Of a stretch of 64,000 nt of DNA, positions 31,858 through 41,427 are shown piece by piece. The stretch lies in assembly GCF_039613825.1 (NCBI RefSeq), contig NZ_CP154826.1:310001-374000 (forward strand). The letters are read 5' to 3'. A program made the translations under genes and the position numbers. Numbering within the stretch: the stretch's first letter is position 1; each line of letters opens with the position of its first letter. This stretch comes from Diaminobutyricibacter sp. McL0608. GTDB lineage: Bacteria > Actinomycetota > Actinomycetes > Actinomycetales > Microbacteriaceae. The notes under the pieces were generated by a model. The model worked only from the letters and a program-made list of their open reading frames with translations, ran no database searches and had not been told where the DNA came from.

Positions 31858-33027
31858 GTGCGAACGCAGGTCGCCATCATCGGAGCCGGTCCCGCCGGGC
31901 TGCTCCTGGGCCACATTCTCCGCCGAGCGGGCATCGACTTCGTGATCCTCGAGCAGAAGTCGCGCGAGTATGTGCTGGGCCGCATCCGCGCCGGCGTGCT
32001 CGAGCAGGGCTCCGTCGACATCCTCCGCGACCTCGAACTCGACTCCGACCTCCAGGAGCGCGGCCTCACCCACCACGGCATCTACCTGCAGTACGAGGGG
32101 CAGCGCCACCATGTCGACTTCCTCGACCTGGTCGGGCGCACGGTCACCATCTACGGACAGCAGGCACTCGTTCGTCATCTTCTCGCCGAGCATGACCGCT
32201 TCGGCTCAGACGTGCGGTTCGACGTGGATGCCGTCCTCCCTCACGCGATCGAGTCGGACGCGCCGTTCATCACGGCCCTTCACTCCGGCGAAGAGCTCCG
32301 CATCGACGCCGACTTCATCGTGGGCGCCGACGGCTATCACGGCGTCTGCCGGCCGGCCATCCCGGGCGTCGCTGCCTACGAGCGCGGCTATCCGTATGCC
32401 TGGCTCGGCATACTCGCCGACGTCGCCCCGTCGACCGACGATCTCATCTACGCCCTGCATCCCGACGGTTTCGCCATGCACTCGATGCGGTCGTTGCAGG
32501 TGTCACGTCTCTACCTGCAGGTCGACCCCGACGAGTCCATCGACGCGTGGTCGGATGCACGAATCTGGGATGCGCTCCAGGAACGTCTCGGAGTCCCCGG
32601 CTGGACGCTGCAGGAGGGCACGATCACCGAGAAGTCGATCACTCCGATGCGCAGCTTCGTCGCCTCCACGCTCGAACACGGCAGGCTCTTCCTCGCGGGC
32701 GACGCGGGCCACATCGTGCCACCGACGGGAGCCAAAGGCCTCAACTCCGCCGTCGCCGACGTCGCGCTGCTCGGGCGCGCCCTCATCGCACGGCAGGCCG
32801 GTGACGAATCACTGCTCCGTGCTTACAGCGACGCTGCACTGGCACGCCAATGGAAGGTGCAGCAGTTCTCGCAGTGGATGACCGAACTGCTCCACGTCGA
32901 CCGCAGGCTGGAGCAGTCTGAGATGGCCTTCCGCTACCGCAGCCAGGTCGGCCGTCTCGAGTACACGACCGCGTCGCGTCATGCGGAAGCGGCGCTCGCC
33001 GAACAATACGCAGGACTCCCGTTCTGA
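31858..33027 (+). CDS. pobA: 4-hydroxybenzoate 3-monooxygenase
   Basis: A 389-residue flavoprotein hydroxylase (known family length about 390-395) that converts 4-hydroxybenzoate to protocatechuate with NAD(P)H and oxygen. GAGPAGLLLG at 9-18 binds FAD, VLGRIRAGVLEQGSV near 39-53 is the characteristic PobA segment, the DG motif is in VGADGYHGVCRP, and the second FAD motif is GDAGHIVPPTGAKGLN near 281-296. The GTG start has GAAAGG at nine bases. It leads the pca operon. Confidence 0.95.
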   Translation: MRTQVAIIGAGPAGLLLGHILRRAGIDFVILEQKSREYVLGRIRAGVLEQGSVDILRDLELDSDLQERGLTHHGIYLQYEGQRHHVDFLDLVGRTVTIYGQQALVRHLLAEHDRFGSDVRFDVDAVLPHAIESDAPFITALHSGEELRIDADFIVGADGYHGVCRPAIPGVAAYERGYPYAWLGILADVAPSTDDLIYALHPDGFAMHSMRSLQVSRLYLQVDPDESIDAWSDARIWDALQERLGVPGWTLQEGTITEKSITPMRSFVASTLEHGRLFLAGDAGHIVPPTGAKGLNSAVADVALLGRALIARQAGDESLLRAYSDAALARQWKVQQFSQWMTELLHVDRRLEQSEMAFRYRSQVGRLEYTTASRHAEAALAEQYAGLPF

Positions 33028-33040
33028 GGAGACACGACAG

Positions 33041-33805
33041 ATGACAGAACCCACCCAGGATCAGATCAGTTCCGAAATCGCCCAGGCTCACGCCGCGGCG
33101 GCTGCGGCGGGCCCCCTTCCGGAGCAGGCGCTGCGTGACTTCGCGCCGTACCGGAGTTCCGTGCTGCGGCACCCGACCCACGCGCTCGTGCGTGCAGATC
33201 CCGAAGAGATCGAACTCGTGTCTCCCGCCTTCGGGCATTCGGATGTCGAAGCGCTCGAGAACGACCTCACCATCCAGCACAGCGGCGAGCCGCAGGGCGA
33301 GCGCATCGTTGTCACCGGCCGGGTACTCGACGGGGACGGCCACCCCGTGAGCGGCCAGCTGATCGAGATCTGGCAGGCCAACGCCGGAGGACGCTACGAG
33401 CACAAGCGGGACCAGCATCCAGCCCCGCTCGACCCCAACTTCAGCGGGGTCGGCCGTGCGATCACCGACGACGACGGCTCCTACCGGTTCATCACGATTA
33501 AGCCCGGCCCGTATCCGTGGCGCAACCACCGCAACGCGTGGCGGCCGGCACACATCCATTTCTCCCTGTTCGGAACGCAGTTCACTCAGCGTCTGATCAC
33601 GCAGATGTACTTTCCGGGCGACCCGTTGTTCGCCCTCGACCCGATCTACCAGTCGATCGTCGACCCGGCCGCGCGCGAGCGGCTCATCGCCGGGTACGAT
33701 CACGATTTGAGCGTGCCCGAGTGGGCGCTCGGCTTCCGCTGGGACATCGTGCTCACCGGCAGCAAGGCGACGTGGATGGAGCCGGAGGATGCCGACCATG
33801 CCTGA
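33041..33805 (+). CDS. pcaH: Protocatechuate 3,4-dioxygenase beta subunit
   Basis: A 254-residue intradiol dioxygenase subunit that opens protocatechuate to 3-carboxy-cis,cis-muconate. Ligands of the non-haem Fe(III) are in the segments IWQANAGGRYEH (Tyr), GPYPWRNHRNAWRPAHIHFS (Tyr, then two His). The N-terminal helix and PYRSSVLRHPTHAL are typical of the beta subunit. A GAGGAG lies ten bases before the ATG. Its stop overlaps pcaG. Confidence 0.95.
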   Translation: MTEPTQDQISSEIAQAHAAAAAAGPLPEQALRDFAPYRSSVLRHPTHALVRADPEEIELVSPAFGHSDVEALENDLTIQHSGEPQGERIVVTGRVLDGDGHPVSGQLIEIWQANAGGRYEHKRDQHPAPLDPNFSGVGRAITDDDGSYRFITIKPGPYPWRNHRNAWRPAHIHFSLFGTQFTQRLITQMYFPGDPLFALDPIYQSIVDPAARERLIAGYDHDLSVPEWALGFRWDIVLTGSKATWMEPEDADHA

Positions 33806-33833
33806 CGAGACGACCATGCCTGACGAGACGACC
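33798..33833 (+). repeat. 18-base tandem duplication over the pcaG start
   Basis: ATGCCTGACGAGACGACC occurs twice head to tail. It duplicates the start codon of pcaG and keeps the frame. Confidence 0.9.
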
Positions 33834-34421
33834 ACGCACACCCCCGAGACCGACCGCGAGTACCTGCAGACGCCCTCGCAGACGATCGGGCCCTTCTACG
33901 GGTTCGCCCTGCCGTACGACGGCGGACCGCAGGTGGCGGCGCCCTGGCACCCCGAATCAATCTGCCTCCATGGCACCGTTTTCGACGGGGCCGGCGAGCC
34001 GATACCGGATGCGCTCCTCGAGATCTGGGGTGCGGATGGCGACGGCACGCCGATTTCCCGTGTCGGCAGCATCAACCGCGACGGCTACACGGTGACCGGG
34101 TTCGGCCGCGCCCCGACCAACCGTGCGGGCGAGTTCACCTTCACCACGGTCAAGCCGGGCCCGACCCGGGCGGGCGCCGCTCCATACCTTCTGGTGACGG
34201 TCTTCGCACGCGGTCTCCTGCATCACCTGTTCACCCGCGCCTATTTCGGCGACGAGCCGGACCGCAACGGCGCCGATCCGTTCTTGAGCAGCGTGGACGC
34301 GGATCGGCGCCCAACACTCATCGCCCATCCTGATGCCGAGCGCAGCTATCGGTTCGACATCCACCTCCAGGGCGATGATGAGACCGTGTTCATCGACTTC
34401 CGCGGGGACGGCCATGGCTGA
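33798..34421 (+). CDS. pcaG: Protocatechuate 3,4-dioxygenase alpha subunit
   Basis: A 207-residue alpha subunit: TPSQTIGPFYGFALPY near 29-44 is characteristic, followed by the intradiol beta-sandwich (LEIWGADGDG, FTTVKPG, RGLLHHLFTRAYF). It lacks most iron ligands as alpha subunits do. The first 12 codons are an exact tandem duplication of an 18-base unit (33798-33815 and 33816-33833), each copy supplying an in-frame ATG, so either could initiate. It overlaps pcaB by eight bases. Confidence 0.95.
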   Translation: MPDETTMPDETTTHTPETDREYLQTPSQTIGPFYGFALPYDGGPQVAAPWHPESICLHGTVFDGAGEPIPDALLEIWGADGDGTPISRVGSINRDGYTVTGFGRAPTNRAGEFTFTTVKPGPTRAGAAPYLLVTVFARGLLHHLFTRAYFGDEPDRNGADPFLSSVDADRRPTLIAHPDAERSYRFDIHLQGDDETVFIDFRGDGHG

Positions 34422-35553
34422 CGCCTTCGATTGGGGACTGCTCGAACCGGCCGCCTCCGCCGGAGCGTCGGCAGGCGACGACGCGATACTGGATGCGCTC
34501 GTCGCGGTCGAGCGCGCCCTCGTCCTCGCGTGGGCAGACCTCGACGGCACCGACGGCTCATCGGCGGCTGCCGAGCTCGACGCGGATACTCTCGACCGGG
34601 ATGCGCTGGTCGCGGGCGTCCGCAGGGACGGCATTCCCGTCGTCGCGCTGGTCGAACAACTCAAAGGGCAGGCTGGCGAACGGGCCGACCGCGTGCATCG
34701 CGGCGCCACCAGCCAGGACATCGTCGACACCGCGCTGATGCTCAGCTCGCGCGACGTGCTCGCCGAGGCGCGCGCACAGCTCGCCACCGCGGGCAGCGCC
34801 CTCGTCGCGCTCGCCCGACGCGAGCGGGGGGCGCCCTTCATCGCACGTACCCTCAGCCAGGAGGCCGAACCGACCACCCTCGGCGGTGCGGTCGCCGCCT
34901 GGCTGGACACCGTGTCGTCCGCACTGGCGGCGATCGACGCCGCAGGGTTTCCGGTTCAGCTCGGCGGCGCGGTCGGCACCGGCGAAGCGTTTTCCCGTCT
35001 GGCGGGCAGGGCGGATGCGCCTACCGTGCTCCGCGCATCCCTCGCGAACCGCCTGGGCCTCGCGGACCCCGGCCGCGCCTGGCACACCGACCGTGCGCCG
35101 GTGCTCGCGGTCGCTGCTGCGGCGGCGCAGGTGTGCGCGTCGGCCGGGCGAATCGGGCGCGACCTTGCGCTGGGTGCCCGCGACGGCATCCTGCTCCCGG
35201 ACGAGGGCGGTTCGTCGTCGGCCATGCCTCACAAGCGCAACCCCGTGGATGCCGTGATCCTCAGCGCGAACGGTCTGCGGGCCGGTGGACTCGTCGCGAC
35301 CCTGCACTCCGCGGCACTCAGTTCTGATGCGCGACCGGCCGGCGAGTGGCACGCAGAGTGGCAGGCCTGGCGCGGCCTGCTTCGGCTCGCCGCGGAGAGC
35401 GCGGCCGTTCTGGCCCACGCGGTGTCGCACCTCGTCGTCACGGCTCCGCCGGTCTCCGCACCCGCATCAGCGGTCGAGGCCGCTGGTGTCGTCGTGGATG
35501 CGTCCCTCGCCCGGTTCGCCGCGCTCACGCCCGAAACGGAGAAACCCCAGTGA
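34414..35553 (+). CDS. pcaB: 3-carboxy-cis,cis-muconate cycloisomerase
   Basis: A 379-residue fumarase/adenylosuccinate-lyase superfamily enzyme forming gamma-carboxymuconolactone. The conserved HRGATSQDIVDTA segment is near 91-103 and the lyase signature SSSAMPHKRNPV near 268-279. It is shorter than the usual 440-450 residues, so the C-terminal third is abbreviated. Its last codon overlaps the GTG start of pcaL. Confidence 0.92.
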   Translation: MADAFDWGLLEPAASAGASAGDDAILDALVAVERALVLAWADLDGTDGSSAAAELDADTLDRDALVAGVRRDGIPVVALVEQLKGQAGERADRVHRGATSQDIVDTALMLSSRDVLAEARAQLATAGSALVALARRERGAPFIARTLSQEAEPTTLGGAVAAWLDTVSSALAAIDAAGFPVQLGGAVGTGEAFSRLAGRADAPTVLRASLANRLGLADPGRAWHTDRAPVLAVAAAAAQVCASAGRIGRDLALGARDGILLPDEGGSSSAMPHKRNPVDAVILSANGLRAGGLVATLHSAALSSDARPAGEWHAEWQAWRGLLRLAAESAAVLAHAVSHLVVTAPPVSAPASAVEAAGVVVDASLARFAALTPETEKPQ

Positions 35554-36767
35554 CCGTTCCCACCCTGCGCGGGTTCCTCACGCCCGCCAGCCCGACCGCC
35601 GCGACGAGCCGGCTCCTCGTGCTGCTTCCTTCGCTCGGCACCACCAGCGAACTCTGGGATGGCGTGGTCACCCGACTCGCCGCGTCGCCGGACGCTCCGC
35701 GCATCCTCCGTGTCGACCTTCCCGGCCATGGCGCCTCGCCCGTCGCCCGCGACCCGTTCACCGTGGCCGAGCTGGCTGTCGCCGTGCTGGACCTCGTCGA
35801 CGAGGTCGGTGGGGGAGCGTTCCAGGTCGCCGGGGATTCGCTGGGCGGCACCGTCGCACTCGAACTGGCGATCACTGCGCCCGAGCGAGTGGTGGGCTTC
35901 GGGATGTTCTGCTCCGGGTCCCGGATCGGCACCGCCGAGTCGTGGGACGAGCGCGCCGCGCAGGTTCGCGCATCCGGGACGGCGTCCGTGGTTGCGGGAA
36001 GCGCCCAGCGCTGGTTCGCGCCCGGATACCTGGATGCGCATCCTGACGGACCAGGCCCGCGCGCGCTCAGCACGCTGCTCGACGTCGACGACGAGTCCTA
36101 CTCTCTCTGCTGCGAGGCGCTCGGCGCATTCGACCGCACCGCCGCGCTCGACGGCGTGCAGGTGCCCGCGCTCATCGTCGCGGGCGGTCACGACCCGGTG
36201 TGCACGGCGTCCGCGATGCACGAGCTGGCCGCCTCGCTGCCGCACGCGCGGTTCGTCGAATTGCCCGACGCATCCCATCTCGTCCCGCTCGAAGACCCCG
36301 ACGCGACGGTTGCGCTGATCGCCGACCACCTTCTCACGCCCAGCCTGTACGAGCAGGGGATGACCGTGCGCCGCGCCGTACTCGGCGACGCCCACGTCGA
36401 CCGCGCGACCGCCGCGATCACCCCGGAGACCGCCGACTTCCAGGACTTCATCACGCGTTACGCGTGGGCCGAAGTATGGGCGCGACCGCAGCTCACCCGT
36501 GCGCAGCGCTCGATCGCGACACTCGCCAGCCTCGTGACCGGTGGTCATGAGAACGAACTGCTGATGCACGTGCGCGCCGCGCTGCGCAACGGTCTGACGC
36601 GCACCGAGATCGCGGAGGTCATCCACCACACCGCGCTCTACGCCGGCCTGCCGGCTGCGAACGCGGCGCTCGCCGTGATGCGGGACGTGTTCGCCGAGCA
36701 GGCGAGCGAACCCGACACCGAACCCGAGCCCGAACCCGACGCCGAACCCGAGGAGAACGATGGATAA
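35550..36767 (+). CDS. pcaL: Fused 3-oxoadipate enol-lactonase / 4-carboxymuconolactone decarboxylase
   Basis: A 405-residue PcaD-PcaC fusion as found in Streptomyces and Rhodococcus. Residues 1-255 are an alpha/beta hydrolase (LPGHG, nucleophile elbow GDSLGG with Ser97, GGHDPVC carrying the Asp, SHLVP carrying the His); about 262-388 are the decarboxylase (VDRATAAITPETADFQDFITRYAWAEVW). The last 17 residues form an acidic Glu-Pro/Asp-rich tail unusual for the family. It starts at the GTG overlapping the pcaB stop and overlaps pcaI by eight bases. Confidence 0.95.
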   Translation: MTVPTLRGFLTPASPTAATSRLLVLLPSLGTTSELWDGVVTRLAASPDAPRILRVDLPGHGASPVARDPFTVAELAVAVLDLVDEVGGGAFQVAGDSLGGTVALELAITAPERVVGFGMFCSGSRIGTAESWDERAAQVRASGTASVVAGSAQRWFAPGYLDAHPDGPGPRALSTLLDVDDESYSLCCEALGAFDRTAALDGVQVPALIVAGGHDPVCTASAMHELAASLPHARFVELPDASHLVPLEDPDATVALIADHLLTPSLYEQGMTVRRAVLGDAHVDRATAAITPETADFQDFITRYAWAEVWARPQLTRAQRSIATLASLVTGGHENELLMHVRAALRNGLTRTEIAEVIHHTALYAGLPAANAALAVMRDVFAEQASEPDTEPEPEPDAEPEENDG

Positions 36768-37590
36768 GACCTGCGCGAGCGCCGCGGAAGCCGTCGCAGA
36801 CATCCCGGCCGGTGCGTCGCTCGCGGTCGGCGGTTTCGGCCTCTCCGGCGTGCCGATCGTCCTGATCCGGGCGCTGCTCGCGAGCGGCGTCGACGGGCTC
36901 GAGGTCGTCAGCAACAACTGCGGCGTCGACGGCTGGGGGCTCGGCGAACTGCTGGCCGCCGGGCGCATCCGCCGGGTGATCGCGAGCTACATCGGTGAGA
37001 ACAAGGAGTTCGCGCGGCAGTACCTCGGCGGCGAAGTCGAGGTCGAGCTCACCCCGCAGGGCACACTCGCCGAGCGGCTGCGCGCCGGCGGGGTGGGGAT
37101 CCCCGCGTTCTACACCGCGACCGGTGCCGGCACTGCCGTCTCTGACGGTGGGATGCCCATCCGGTACGCCCCCGACGGCTCGATCGCCGAGCAGAGCCTC
37201 CCTAAGGAGCTGCGGCCGTTCGACGTGTTCGGGCACTCGAAGGAGTATGTGCTCGAGACCGCGATCAGCACCGACTTCGGGCTCGTCCGAGCGGCCGTCG
37301 GCGACCGGCACGGAAACCTGCGCTTCGAGAAGTCCGCTCGCAACTTCAACCCGCTGGCGGGGATGGCCGGACGCATCACCATCGCCGAGGTCGACCAACT
37401 CGTGGAACCGGGTGAGCTGGGACCCGACGACATCCACCTTCCCGGCATCTATGTCGACCGGATCATCGAGCTGACGGCGTCGGAGGCGTCCGACCTGCCC
37501 ATCGAGAAGGTCACAGTCCGCCCGCGACCCAGCGGGCAGACGGGCCTGCAGCAGGCGAGCACGCAGCGCACGAGCACCGAGGAGAACTGA
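36760..37590 (+). CDS. pcaI: 3-oxoadipate CoA-transferase subunit A
   Basis: A 276-residue alpha subunit of a family I CoA transferase, moving CoA from succinyl-CoA to 3-oxoadipate. GGFGLSGVP at about 23-31, [13 protein letters not shown] near 49-61 and the [10 protein letters not shown] segment are family marks. It is about 40 residues longer at the C-terminus than average, ending in a Thr/Gln-rich tail. The beta subunit follows one base later. Confidence 0.93.
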   Translation: MDKTCASAAEAVADIPAGASLAVGGFGLSGVPIVLIRALLASGVDGLEVVSNNCGVDGWGLGELLAAGRIRRVIASYIGENKEFARQYLGGEVEVELTPQGTLAERLRAGGVGIPAFYTATGAGTAVSDGGMPIRYAPDGSIAEQSLPKELRPFDVFGHSKEYVLETAISTDFGLVRAAVGDRHGNLRFEKSARNFNPLAGMAGRITIAEVDQLVEPGELGPDDIHLPGIYVDRIIELTASEASDLPIEKVTVRPRPSGQTGLQQASTQRTSTEEN

Positions 37591-37591
37591 T

Positions 37592-38242
37592 ATGCCGCGC
37601 ACCCGCGACGAGATGGCCGCCCGCGCCGCCCTGGAACTGACCGACGGCGACTACGTGAACCTCGGCATCGGTCTGCCCACGCTCATCCCCAATCACCTGC
37701 CCGACGGCGTCCACGTCGTGTTGCATTCCGAGAACGGCATACTCGGCGTCGGACCGTACCCGTGGGAGGGCGAAGAGGATCCGAAGCTCATCAACGCGGG
37801 CAAAGAGACGGTGACGGTGCTCCCGGGCGCGAGCTACTTCGACTCGGCCGCCAGCTTCGGGATGATCCGCGGTGGACGTATCGCAACGGCGGTCCTCGGT
37901 GCGATGCAGGTCTCCGCTGCGGGTGACATCGCCAACTGGGCCGTCCCCGGCAAAATGGTGAAAGGGATGGGCGGCGCGATGGACCTGGTCAACGGGGCCG
38001 AGCGCGTGATCGTCGTCATGGAGCACGTCGCCAGGGACGGCTCGGCGAAGCTCGTCGAACAGTGCACGCTTCCGCTCACCGGCCGGGCGTGCGTCGACCG
38101 GATCATCACCGACCTCGCCGTCATCGACGTGACCGCCGACGGGCTCGTGCTCCGGGAACTCGCCCCGGGGGTCACGACCGACGAGGTCGTGGCCGCCACC
38201 GGAGCCTCTCTGACCATCGCTCTGGAGGCCGCGGATGCCTGA
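37592..38242 (+). CDS. pcaJ: 3-oxoadipate CoA-transferase subunit B
   Basis: A 216-residue beta subunit. The catalytic Glu is in the HSENGILG motif at about 45-52; [10 protein letters not shown] precedes it and GGAMDLVNG follows near 131-139. It partners with PcaI and overlaps pcaF by eight bases. Confidence 0.94.
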   Translation: MPRTRDEMAARAALELTDGDYVNLGIGLPTLIPNHLPDGVHVVLHSENGILGVGPYPWEGEEDPKLINAGKETVTVLPGASYFDSAASFGMIRGGRIATAVLGAMQVSAAGDIANWAVPGKMVKGMGGAMDLVNGAERVIVVMEHVARDGSAKLVEQCTLPLTGRACVDRIITDLAVIDVTADGLVLRELAPGVTTDEVVAATGASLTIALEAADA

Positions 38243-39449
38243 GCTGCGCGAAGTCGTCATCTGCTCACCGCTGCGCACGCCGGTCGGCCGGATGGGCGGA
38301 GTGCTCGCTCCGCTGAACGCGCTGCAGCTGGCCGAGACCGTTCTCCGGGCGCTCGTCATGCGCACCGGGCTCGATCCGGCGACCGTGGACGGCGTGATCG
38401 GCTCCCAGGGCTACCCCACGATGGAGGCGCCCGCCTTCGGTCGCGTCGCAGCGCTGAACGCCGGGTTCCCGGTGACCACGACGGGCTATCAACTCGACCG
38501 GCGCTGCGGCTCAGGGTTGCAGGCGGTCGTCAACGCGGCGATGGAGGTGCAGACCGGCGTGAGCGATGTCGTCGTCGCGCTCGGTGCCGAATCGATGTCG
38601 AACGCGCTGCTCTACACCGAGCAGGGACGCCGTGGCCTCCCACCGGGCGGACTGATTCTTCACGACGCTCTCGCTCGCGGGCGGGAGACCGTCGGCGGCC
38701 GCGACTACCCGACACCGGACGGCAATGTCGGCACGGCGGAGACACTGCGCCGCGAATACGGCATCACGCGCGAAGCGCAGGATGCGCTGTCCCTCCGGTC
38801 GCACCAGCGGGCTGTCGCCGCGCAGGAGTCGGGCGCGTTCAATGCTGAGCTGGTGCCGGTGGAGGTGCCGGGCCGTCGCGGTTCCGTCCTCGTCGACCGG
38901 GACGAGCATCCGCGTGCCGACACCTCCCTCGAAGCGCTCGCCGGGCTACGTCCCGTGCTGCAGCGCGCCGACCCCGAGGCGACAGTGACGGCCGGCAACT
39001 CGAGCGGCCAGAACGACGCGGCGGCCGCGTGCGTCGTGACCACTCCCGAGCGCGCAGCGTCGCTCGGGCTCACGCCTTCCCTCCGCCTGCGGTCCTGGGC
39101 GGTCGCCGGCGTGGACCCGCGCGTCTTCGGTATCGCACCGGTGCCCGCCGCGAACCTCGCCCTCGAACGCGCCGGCCTCGGCTGGTCCGACATCGACGTG
39201 CTCGAACTGAACGAGGCCTTCGCCGTGCAGGTGCTCGCCTGCCTTGCCGACTGGGGCATCGACGCCGAGGACCCGCGGCTCAACCCGCGCGGCAGCGGCA
39301 TCTCGATCGGCCATCCGATCGGCGCGACCGGCTTGCGGATGCTCGCAACGCTCGCGAACGAGCTCCCCGCCCGCGATGGAACACTCGCCGTCGAGACGAT
39401 GTGCATCGGCGGCGGCCAGGCGCTCGCCGCGGTGTTCGAGCGCGCCTGA
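38235..39449 (+). CDS. pcaF: 3-oxoadipyl-CoA thiolase
   Basis: A 404-residue thiolase that completes the beta-ketoadipate pathway, yielding acetyl-CoA and succinyl-CoA. The nucleophile Cys is in [11 protein letters not shown] near 93, the His in [17 protein letters not shown] near 354-365, and the second Cys in CIGGGQ near 393. It is the last gene of the pob-pca operon and is followed by a long hairpin. Confidence 0.93.
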   Translation: MPELREVVICSPLRTPVGRMGGVLAPLNALQLAETVLRALVMRTGLDPATVDGVIGSQGYPTMEAPAFGRVAALNAGFPVTTTGYQLDRRCGSGLQAVVNAAMEVQTGVSDVVVALGAESMSNALLYTEQGRRGLPPGGLILHDALARGRETVGGRDYPTPDGNVGTAETLRREYGITREAQDALSLRSHQRAVAAQESGAFNAELVPVEVPGRRGSVLVDRDEHPRADTSLEALAGLRPVLQRADPEATVTAGNSSGQNDAAAACVVTTPERAASLGLTPSLRLRSWAVAGVDPRVFGIAPVPAANLALERAGLGWSDIDVLELNEAFAVQVLACLADWGIDAEDPRLNPRGSGISIGHPIGATGLRMLATLANELPARDGTLAVETMCIGGGQALAAVFERA

Positions 39450-39470
39450 TCGCCAGTCGCGAAACGCGTT

Positions 39471-39541
39471 CGCGAAAGGTGTCAGAAGTGGCTTTCAGAA
39501 GCCGTTCAGACTACTTCTGGCACCTTTCGCGGCGCTCAGGG
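39471..39541. repeat. Dispersed repeat, copy 2 (long hairpin)
   Basis: Arms of 21 bases beginning CGCGAAAGGTG pair across a 29-base loop; the only two mismatches would be G-U pairs in RNA. It separates convergent pcaF and the SDR gene and may also terminate both. It is closely similar to 53200-53258. Confidence 0.75.
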
Positions 39542-39544
39542 CGC

Positions 39545-40303
39545 TCAGGCGGCGGTGATGCCGCCGTCGATGACGAGTTCCGAGCCCGTGATGAAGGAGG
39601 CGGCGTCACTGGCGAGGTAGAGGGCTGCGGCGGCGACCTCGTTCGGAGTGCCGAGCCGCCCGAGCGGCTGCCTGGCCACCAGCTGGGCCCGGTGGGCGAC
39701 GGGATCACCGGCCTCCGCGAGCAGGCGACCCACCCACGGCGAGTCGACCGTGCCCGGGCAGATGCAGTTGCAGCGGATGCCCGCTGTCGCCCACTGCACA
39801 GCGATCTGCTTGGTCAGCGCGATCACCGCACCCTTGCTCGCGCAGTACGCCGCCCGATCGGGGAGCCCGATCGTGCCCGCCACCGACGCCGTGTTGACGA
39901 TCACGCCGTAGCCGGCTTCGAGCATCCCGGGCAGCACCGCACGACTCATCAGGTAGGTGCCGCGCACGTTCACGCTGAAGACGCGATCCCACTCCTCCGG
40001 CTCGCAGTCGATGAGGTTCTTCGTCGATCCGATCCCGGCATTGTTGAACAGCGTGTCCACCGGTCCTTCGGCGAGCGCGGCCCGGACCGCCTCCTCGACC
40101 TGGTCGGCCTGGGAGATGTCGGCGCTCAGCCGGAGCACACCGTCCGGGATGTTGTCGGTCGCCAGATCGATGCCGACGACCTCGGCACCGCGCGCGAGCA
40201 GCCCGTGCACCAGCTCGAGGCCGATCCCCGAACCGGCACCCGTGACGATCGCACGACGACCGCGGAAATCGTCGACAGGAAAGGGCCGGACCTGAGCGTT
40301 CAT
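39545..40303 (-). CDS. SDR oxidoreductase in the mannonate operon
   Basis: A 252-residue classical SDR: TGAGSGIG loop at about 21-28, NNAGIGS near 88-94, NTASVAG (Ser), YCASKGA (Tyr-Lys), and a DGGITAA end. It overlaps the uxuA stop by four bases and is the last gene of the leftward operon. In this context it could be an SDR-type fructuronate/mannonate oxidoreductase or a sugar dehydrogenase; the sequence does not decide. Confidence 0.85.
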   Translation of the reverse strand: MNAQVRPFPVDDFRGRRAIVTGAGSGIGLELVHGLLARGAEVVGIDLATDNIPDGVLRLSADISQADQVEEAVRAALAEGPVDTLFNNAGIGSTKNLIDCEPEEWDRVFSVNVRGTYLMSRAVLPGMLEAGYGVIVNTASVAGTIGLPDRAAYCASKGAVIALTKQIAVQWATAGIRCNCICPGTVDSPWVGRLLAEAGDPVAHRAQLVARQPLGRLGTPNEVAAAALYLASDAASFITGSELVIDGGITAA

Positions 40304-41367
40304 GCGTTGTTCTCCTTCGAGGCGGGGTGCCCGTATGCGGCCTGCTCCAGGCCGCGGATGTAGCCGATCGCGAACAGGCGGCCGAGTGTCTCGTAGCCCG
40401 GACGCTGGTTCGATTCGCCGTCGAGGGTCGGAACGTGGTCGGGTCGCATCGGACCTGCGAATCCGACCTCGTGGTAGGCGCGCATGCACTCCGGCAGGTC
40501 GGTCTGACCTGCGTCGTGGAACGTCTCCTGGAACTTCGCGACCGTGCCTTTCACGTCGCGGAAATGCACGAACGGAATCTTCTGCGAGCCGAATTCGCGG
40601 ATGAGGCTCGGCAGGTCCGTCTCGCCGTCGATGACCTCGCGCATCAGGGCGAAGTTGCCCTGGCAGAACGTGATCCCGTTGTTCTCGGACGGCACCAGCT
40701 CGAGCATCCGGCGGTACGCGGCGACCGAACTCATGATGCGCGGAAGGTTGCGGTCCCACGGTCGTGGCGGGTCGTCCGGATGCAGCCCCAGGCGTACGCC
40801 GGACTCCTCGGCGACCGGGACAACCGCCTTCAGAAAGTATTCGAGCGCCGACCACATCTGCTCCGGCGTCACTTCCCCCGGCTGGACGAGCGGAGGCTTC
40901 TCCTCCGACACGGCCAGCTCGAACCCCGTGACGAGAGCGCCGCCGCGAGCCGGAATGGCCGTGTCGGTGCGACCCCAGCTCGACAGCGCCATCCAGTTGT
41001 AGCAGAGCGTGGTGATGCCGAGTTCGCCCATGGCCTTCACCTGGGTGATGACGTTGTCGATCTCCTCATCGCGACCGGGCAGGCCGAGGCGCGCCTTGTC
41101 CATCGGTGCGCTGTCCTCGAAGCCGACGACAGTGAAGCCGTGATCGGAGAAGAGTTCCGTGTTGTGCCGGAGCGCCTTCTTGCCCCAGGGCACGTCGTCG
41201 GCGTCGATGTCGCCGAAACCTTTCGCGCCGACGGATGCGAACATCCGCTGGTCCTGCTCGGCACCGTTCAGGAGACCGACGATGGTGTCGACTCCGCACT
41301 GCTTGATCAGCTTCCACGACGCCTCGGGGCGTGGAGGCAGCATCTCGCTGAGTTTGATGGTGGACAT
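40300..41367 (-). CDS. uxuA: D-mannonate dehydratase
   Basis: A 355-residue UxuA-family TIM-barrel enzyme converting D-mannonate to KDG with a divalent metal. Family marks include LGLHPDDPPRPW (metal-binding His), ITFCQGNFALM (Cys), VHFRDVKGT (His) and RPDHVPTLDGE (Asp-His). Length is normal. It overlaps the downstream SDR and is separated from the next upstream gene by 60 bases. KDG would be handled by kdgK and eda of the divergent operon at 49461-50962. Confidence 0.95.
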   Translation of the reverse strand: MSTIKLSEMLPPRPEASWKLIKQCGVDTIVGLLNGAEQDQRMFASVGAKGFGDIDADDVPWGKKALRHNTELFSDHGFTVVGFEDSAPMDKARLGLPGRDEEIDNVITQVKAMGELGITTLCYNWMALSSWGRTDTAIPARGGALVTGFELAVSEEKPPLVQPGEVTPEQMWSALEYFLKAVVPVAEESGVRLGLHPDDPPRPWDRNLPRIMSSVAAYRRMLELVPSENNGITFCQGNFALMREVIDGETDLPSLIREFGSQKIPFVHFRDVKGTVAKFQETFHDAGQTDLPECMRAYHEVGFAGPMRPDHVPTLDGESNQRPGYETLGRLFAIGYIRGLEQAAYGHPASKENNA

Positions 41368-41427
41368 CGCCTATCCTTTCGTGGAGTTCAGGGCTTTCGG
41401 GGGAGATCAGGTGGGGTACGTGCCGGA

